NCBI RefSeq assembly: GCF_900106955.1
Contig: NZ_FNNI01000010.1
Location: 24,831 to 88,830 of the forward strand
Length of the DNA stretch: 64,000 bases
Direction of reading: 5' to 3'
Source: Aidingimonas halophila
GTDB lineage: Bacteria; Pseudomonadota; Gammaproteobacteria; Pseudomonadales; Halomonadaceae
A program made the translations under genes and the position numbers. Each line of letters starts with the position of its first letter. Position 1 is the first letter of the stretch. Positions 60,387-64,000 of the stretch are shown here, one piece after another. Under the pieces are notes generated by a model. The model saw only the letters and a program-made list of their open reading frames with translations. It was not told the DNA's origin and did no database searches.

Positions 60387-61739
60387 ATGACCCATCACAC
60401 TGCAACCCACTCTGGCGAGGATCGCTCGCTCAAACGCATCCTCGGCCTGCCATCACTGGTCTTCTTCGGCCTGGCTTACATGGTGCCGCTGACGGTCTTC
60501 ACCACCTATGGGGTGGTGACCCAGGAAACCGGCGGCCACCTGCCCACCGCCTATATCGTGACGCTGGCAGCGATGTTCTTCACCGCCTATAGCTACGGCC
60601 GCATGGTCGAGAGCTATCCGGCGGCCGGCTCGGCATATACCTATGCACGGCGCGCCTTCGGGGGCCACACCGGTTTCATGGTCGGCTGGGCGCTGCTGCT
60701 CGATTACATCTTCCTGCCGATGATCAACTATCTGGTGATCGGCATCTACATGAAGGACTACTTCCCCGCCGTGCCGGAAGCAGTATGGATCGTCGGCGCC
60801 ATCGGCATCGTCACGGCCCTGAACATCCTGGGAATCAAGCTGGTAGCAAAGATGAACTTCCTGATCATCGCCTTCCAACTGGTTTTCCTCGGTGTCTTCA
60901 TCGCCATCTCGTTGAGCGCCCTGGGTAGCGGTGAGACCCCCTCTCTGATCGCGCCCTTCTACAGCGAGGATTTGTCCGGCACCGCCATCGTCGCCGGGGC
61001 CGCCATCCTGTGCCTGTCATTCCTGGGCTTCGATGCCGTCTCGACGCTCTCCGAGGAGACCCGCGAACCACGCCGGGACATCCCCCGCGCCATCATGCTC
61101 TGTACCCTGGTCGGCGGCACGCTGTTCATCATCGCCTCCTGGGCCGGCCACATGGTCTTCCCGGAGTGGCAGAACTTTCGCAATGCCGATTCCGCCGCCG
61201 TGGATGTGATGCGCCAGGCCGGGGGCACCTTCATGGTCACGTTCTTCACTGCCGCCTATGTCGCCGGATGCTTCGCCTCCGCGATGGCCTCGCAAGCCAG
61301 CGTATCGCGCATCCTGTTCGCCATGGGGCGTGACAAGGTGTTGCCCAACAGCGTATTCGGCAAGATCAGCCAACGCTACGCCACCCCCATCGGTGCAACG
61401 CTGGTCGTTGGCGCCATTTCATTGCTGGCACTGGTGATCAGCTTGTCACTGGCCGCCAACATGATCAGTTTCGGCGCCCTGGTAGCCTTCTCCTTCGTCA
61501 ATCTCTCGGTGCTCAAGCACTTCCTGATCGACCAACAGAAGCGCAGTGGCAGTGATCTGATTCGCTATGGCCTGCTGCCGGGCATCGGCTTTCTGCTTAC
61601 CGTCTGGCTGTGGACCAGCCTATCGTCGACTACCTTCGAAGTCGGGCTGACCTGGGTCGCCGCCGGCTTCCTCTATCTGGTGTACTTGACCCGGCTGTTC
61701 CGAGAAGGTGTACCGGATTTCGAACTACAGGAAGCGTAA
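60387..61739 (+). CDS. APC family permease, polyamine/amino-acid importer (PuuP-like)
   Basis: A 450-residue permease of 12 helices. The N-terminal LPSLVFFGLAYMVPLTVFTT followed by YGRMVESYPAAGSAYTYARR is APC-type; LCLSFLGFDAVSTLSEETRE has the conserved FxGFDAVST of helix 6, and MASQASVSRILFAMGRDKVL follows. The closest groups are PuuP (putrescine importer) and related amine porters. It takes up the solute by proton symport. It is 71 bases behind the deacetylase and surely in its operon, so a polyamine or acetylpolyamine substrate is inferred. Confidence 0.87.
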   Translation: MTHHTATHSGEDRSLKRILGLPSLVFFGLAYMVPLTVFTTYGVVTQETGGHLPTAYIVTLAAMFFTAYSYGRMVESYPAAGSAYTYARRAFGGHTGFMVGWALLLDYIFLPMINYLVIGIYMKDYFPAVPEAVWIVGAIGIVTALNILGIKLVAKMNFLIIAFQLVFLGVFIAISLSALGSGETPSLIAPFYSEDLSGTAIVAGAAILCLSFLGFDAVSTLSEETREPRRDIPRAIMLCTLVGGTLFIIASWAGHMVFPEWQNFRNADSAAVDVMRQAGGTFMVTFFTAAYVAGCFASAMASQASVSRILFAMGRDKVLPNSVFGKISQRYATPIGATLVVGAISLLALVISLSLAANMISFGALVAFSFVNLSVLKHFLIDQQKRSGSDLIRYGLLPGIGFLLTVWLWTSLSSTTFEVGLTWVAAGFLYLVYLTRLFREGVPDFELQEA

Positions 61740-61769
61740 TGTTCTGACGCGGCAACGGTGGCATTTCAT

Positions 61770-61824
61770 CCATGCATCGGTTATTGGTAGGAACGTTTCG
61801 ACGCTTCGCTCGACCGATGCATGG
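61770..61824 (+). repeat. Long-loop inverted repeat before ybaK
   Basis: CCATGCATCGGT (61770-61781) and ACCGATGCATGG (61813-61824) are exact inverted 12-mers with a 31-base loop. It lies between the permease stop and the YbaK start and may be an RNA hairpin with a terminator-like role; no T run follows. Confidence 0.6.
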
Positions 61825-61838
61825 CAGGGAGACAACGC

Positions 61839-62321
61839 ATGAGCCTGGAATCCGTTCGCCGCTTTTTCGCCGAGAAGGCCCCCGATATCGAGGTGCTGGA
61901 ACTCGAAACCAGCACCGCCACGGTGGATCTTGCCGCCGAGGCACATGGTGTCGAGCCCGGCCAGATCGCCAAGACGCTGGCCTTTCGGGTCGGCGATCGC
62001 CAGGTACTGGTGGTCGCCAGCGGCGATGCCCGTTTCGACAACCGCAAGATGCGCCAGACGTTCGACAACAAGGCAAAAATGCTGGATGCCGAGACGGTAC
62101 TGGCATTGACCGGCCATCCGGTAGGGGGTGTCTGCCCTTTCGGGCTCGCCACGCCTCTGCCGATCTATTGTGATCTCTCCTTGAAAGCGTATGACGAAGT
62201 ATTGCCCGCTGCCGGTGCCCACCACACCGCCGTGCGGCTCTGCCCGGAACGGCTGGCGGCGCTGGTCGATGCCGAATGGGTGGACGTGTGCAAATTGCCG
62301 GAGACAGAGGCGCGGGAGTAA
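61839..62321 (+). CDS. ybaK: YbaK/EbsC family Cys-tRNA(Pro)/aminoacyl-tRNA deacylase
   Basis: A 160-residue trans-editing protein of the YbaK/ProX family. The fold markers are EAHGVEPGQIAKTLAFRVGD, LVVASGDARFDNRKMRQTFD and the catalytic-lysine region HPVGGVCPFGLATPLPIYCD, followed by AGAHHTAVRLCPERLAALV. It frees tRNA from mis-charged amino acids, such as Cys on tRNA(Pro), or other non-cognate ones (ProXp type). The start at 61839 was chosen for AGGGAG upstream and the typical N-terminus; 61821 is inside the inverted repeat. Function in the neighbourhood is unrelated housekeeping. Confidence 0.9.
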   Translation: MSLESVRRFFAEKAPDIEVLELETSTATVDLAAEAHGVEPGQIAKTLAFRVGDRQVLVVASGDARFDNRKMRQTFDNKAKMLDAETVLALTGHPVGGVCPFGLATPLPIYCDLSLKAYDEVLPAAGAHHTAVRLCPERLAALVDAEWVDVCKLPETEARE

Positions 62322-62413
62322 ATCCCGACGGTTGGAAACTGAAACCTGCGCCGTTATGATGCACTACAGCGTAATTTTCGGCAGACTTGGTGCACGAATC
62401 GCTGATGAAGGTA

Positions 62414-62632
62414 GGGCCAACGATGAACACCTTCTCATAACATCAAAGTAACCCTTTGATCTCGAAAGAAGAAGAGGAATGTTGGCCCGATTTTCGAATG
62501 GTATAACGTGCAAAGAAAAAGCCAAGCGAATCATGGCTTGGCTTTTCGCCCGATTTCCAGATTCGCTGCCTAGGCAGCGATGAACCGAGTGAGCTGGCGT
62601 GCTCCCCTAGTCCCCTTCGGGGGACTTTTTTT
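62414..62632 (+). ncRNA. Candidate structured RNA, dense in inverted repeats
   Basis: In 219 gene-free bases five pairings follow each other: GGGCCAAC (62414-62421) with GTTGGCCC (62481-62488), enclosing ATCAAAG/CTTTGAT (62442-62460); AAAAGCCAAGC/GCTTGGCTTTT (62517-62546); the palindrome TCGCTGCCTAGGCAGCGA (62563-62580); and a terminator with UUCG loop. The order (multi-stem body, then terminator) is that of a small RNA. I do not recognise a known RNA family. The third pairing alone could be the terminator of the ybaK transcript. Confidence 0.35.
62609..62632 (+). terminator. Rho-independent terminator with UUCG loop
   Basis: AGTCCCC pairs with GGGGACT around the loop TTCG and runs into TTTTTTT. 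This is a complete intrinsic terminator, 63 bases after the AAAAGCCAAGC hairpin, so something upstream is probably transcribed to this point. Confidence 0.9.
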
Positions 62633-62825
62633 ATTGTTGTTCGCAGGGATCTTGTTTTCCATTCAGTGTCGACCGTCTGGCGCCTCCGTACAACTCAACT
62701 TTCGTTGAACAGTCACATCATTGTCATCGTTTTCTGCCATGCAAGGCTGCCTCCTGCCATCCGACTTGGCTCCAACGCCCCGGTCGGACAGACTAGGCAC
62801 TTGTGACCGTTTGGAGCCCCATACC

Positions 62826-63839
62826 ATGCTTCCTCCATTCCGCCCCGGGACACATTTGGTCTTTTTCGCGCTGCTGCTCACTCTGCCCTCGCAGGCGCTG
62901 GCAGTCATTGACCGTGACGCACTGGATACGGCTGTCGTCGATGCCGGTGAACTGTCGCGCACCCACACGCTGCTGGTCGCCGTCGAGGGTGAGACGGTGA
63001 TCGACCGTGGCTGGCGGGGGCACGCCACCGACGAGACGGCCAACATCAAGTCGCTCTCCAAGACGCTGATCTCGGCGCTGGTGGGCCTTGCCATAGAGCG
63101 CGACATCATCGAAGGCGTCGACCAGCCTGTCGTCGAGTTGTTGGGTGACCGAGTGCCCAGCGATATCGATCCTCAAGTGAATGACATTACCGTCGGGCAT
63201 TTGCTGTCCATGCAATCAGGACTCCAGCGGACATCGGGGAGCAATTATGCCGGCTGGGTCGCCAGCCCGAACTGGGTAGAGGATGCGTTGACACGCCCCA
63301 TGGTCGGTGAGCCCGGCGAGCGCATGCGCTACTCGACGGGGAACAGCCATCTGCTCTCGGCGGCACTGACCGAGGCAAGCGGACGCAGCACGTTGGCCCT
63401 GATGCGCGACTGGCTGGGCGAGCCACTGGGTATCACCATTCCCGCCTGGACGCGCGACCCGCAGGGCATCTATTTCGGTGGCAACGAGATGGGCCTCACC
63501 CCGCAGGCACTGCTACGCATTGCCGAGCTCTATCGTCAGCAAGGAAAACATGACGGCGAGCAACTGCTGACTGCCGAATGGATCGAGCGTTCATGGGCAC
63601 CGAGAACCCGTTCCGTATTCAATCAGGACTTGTACGGTTACGGCTGGTTCAGGACCGAGCTGGACGACACGACGGTCCACTACGGCTGGGGATATGGCGG
63701 CCAGTTGCTGTTCGTCGTCCCCGAACGCAACATGACGATCGTCATGACCTCCGACCCGACGCCCCCTTCCAACGGCAGCGCGTACCTCGAGCAGGTAAAA
63801 GCGGTGGTCGAACGGATGATCGCGGCGACAGTACCATGA
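62826..63839 (+). CDS. Serine hydrolase, class C beta-lactamase family
   Basis: A 337-residue protein with a likely signal peptide (HLVFFALLLTLPSQALA). The catalytic SxxK is in IKSLSKTLISALVGLAI, the second motif is the MRYSTGNSHLLSAAL segment (YST in the place of YxN) and the third is probably HYGWGYGGQLLFVV, where a typical HxG triad stands. Members are esterases, D-amino-acid peptidases or beta-lactamases, in the periplasm. The start at 62826 gives the signal peptide; a longer frame to 62721 overlaps nothing functional. It stands alone and its substrate is unknown. Confidence 0.87.
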   Translation: MLPPFRPGTHLVFFALLLTLPSQALAVIDRDALDTAVVDAGELSRTHTLLVAVEGETVIDRGWRGHATDETANIKSLSKTLISALVGLAIERDIIEGVDQPVVELLGDRVPSDIDPQVNDITVGHLLSMQSGLQRTSGSNYAGWVASPNWVEDALTRPMVGEPGERMRYSTGNSHLLSAALTEASGRSTLALMRDWLGEPLGITIPAWTRDPQGIYFGGNEMGLTPQALLRIAELYRQQGKHDGEQLLTAEWIERSWAPRTRSVFNQDLYGYGWFRTELDDTTVHYGWGYGGQLLFVVPERNMTIVMTSDPTPPSNGSAYLEQVKAVVERMIAATVP

Positions 63840-63906
63840 ATATCGATGGTGCCCTCGCCTTGCCGTGCGATGTACCGTTGTGAATCCGCATCCCGACGTC
63901 CGACAT

Positions 63907-64000
63907 TCAGCGCTGCGAATCGTGCTGGTCTGAAGCGCTTTCCGACGAGCCCGCCTCGGGGCGCTCCACGAAACGCACGTCCTTGGTCGGCGCATGCGCA
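63907..64000 (-). CDS. C-terminal end of a gene running out of the window
   Basis: On the minus strand a frame open to the window end reads APTKDVRFVERPEAGSSESA and closes with SDQHDSQR before TGA at 63907-63909. The third codon positions are mostly G or C, as in the neighbours, so it is probably the end of a real gene whose main part lies beyond 64000. Nothing about its function can be said from about 30 residues. Confidence 0.45.
   Translation of the reverse strand, partial: AHAPTKDVRFVERPEAGSSESASDQHDSQR

Noticed and set aside
1..64000. CRISPR arrays, tRNA genes, complete insertion sequences and prophage genes
   Set aside because: No regularly spaced repeats, tRNA-like ends, transposase or phage structural genes were recognised in reading the window.

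Overview
The window looks like a piece of chromosome from a gamma-proteobacterium of the Halomonadaceae type (Halomonas, Chromohalobacter, Salinicola or a relative). This is inferred from the moderately high GC, the acidic proteins, the many TRAP transporters for organic acids, an NhaA antiporter, and the general style of the genes. No rRNA, tRNA, phage, complete insertion sequence or CRISPR array was seen. The core of the window is catabolic, with several nutrient-use modules, each carrying its own regulator. Between about 0 and 15 kb there are scars of horizontal transfer and deletion.

Region by region. 0.2-1.5 kb: a small integron-like cassette stretch on the minus strand (a Phd/ParE toxin-antitoxin pair, a SnoaL-like gene and three attC-like repeats) without an integrase. 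1.8-2.1 kb: a junction of two gene fragments. 2.3-8.1 kb: two SDR dehydrogenases divergent from a TAXI-type TRAP transporter, around a perfect 30-bp palindrome, with a GntR regulator that carries two winged-helix domains. 8.2-14.7 kb: NhaA (AT-richer), a deleted cyclic-glucan synthase remnant, a Crp/Fnr regulator, fragments of GntR, VOC and YdeI genes, a YciI-like gene and a methyltransferase. 14.8-21.1 kb: an IclR regulator divergent from a crotonase, an acyl-CoA ligase and a DctPQM TRAP transporter.

22.8-38.2 kb: a large sugar-acid region. It has a 2-keto-3-deoxy-acid dehydrogenase, two fumarylacetoacetase-family enzymes, a UxaA-family dehydratase, L-fuconate dehydratase, an LDH2-type dehydrogenase, a second DctPQM transporter, a four-carbon acid sugar kinase with PdxA2, an SDR, and a GlcD-type FAD oxidase, with a FadR/NanR-like GntR regulator. 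A shared promoter motif ties at least two of its transcription units together. The likely logic is uptake of sugar acids by the TRAP system, non-phosphorylative dehydration and cleavage to pyruvate plus a hydroxy acid, and a separate kinase/PdxA2 branch to dihydroxyacetone phosphate.

38.3-48.4 kb: mostly housekeeping and stress genes: a DEAD-box helicase, YaiI, a glutathionyl-hydroquinone reductase, a LysR regulator and a pirin (a quinone-stress set), an M23 endopeptidase, a NarK-type transporter and an SDR. 48.4-61.7 kb: amine and acetyl-polyamine use: a LysE exporter, a MocR regulator, two deacetylases of the histone-deacetylase fold, a GFA protein, a GntR regulator with a 24-bp palindromic operator, two amine-oxidase-like flavoproteins flanking an NhaC-family transporter, a CmcJ-like oxygenase, a LuxR regulator and an APC permease. 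61.8-64 kb: YbaK, a gene-free stretch dense in inverted repeats that may encode a structured RNA, a serine hydrolase, and the end of a gene that leaves the window.
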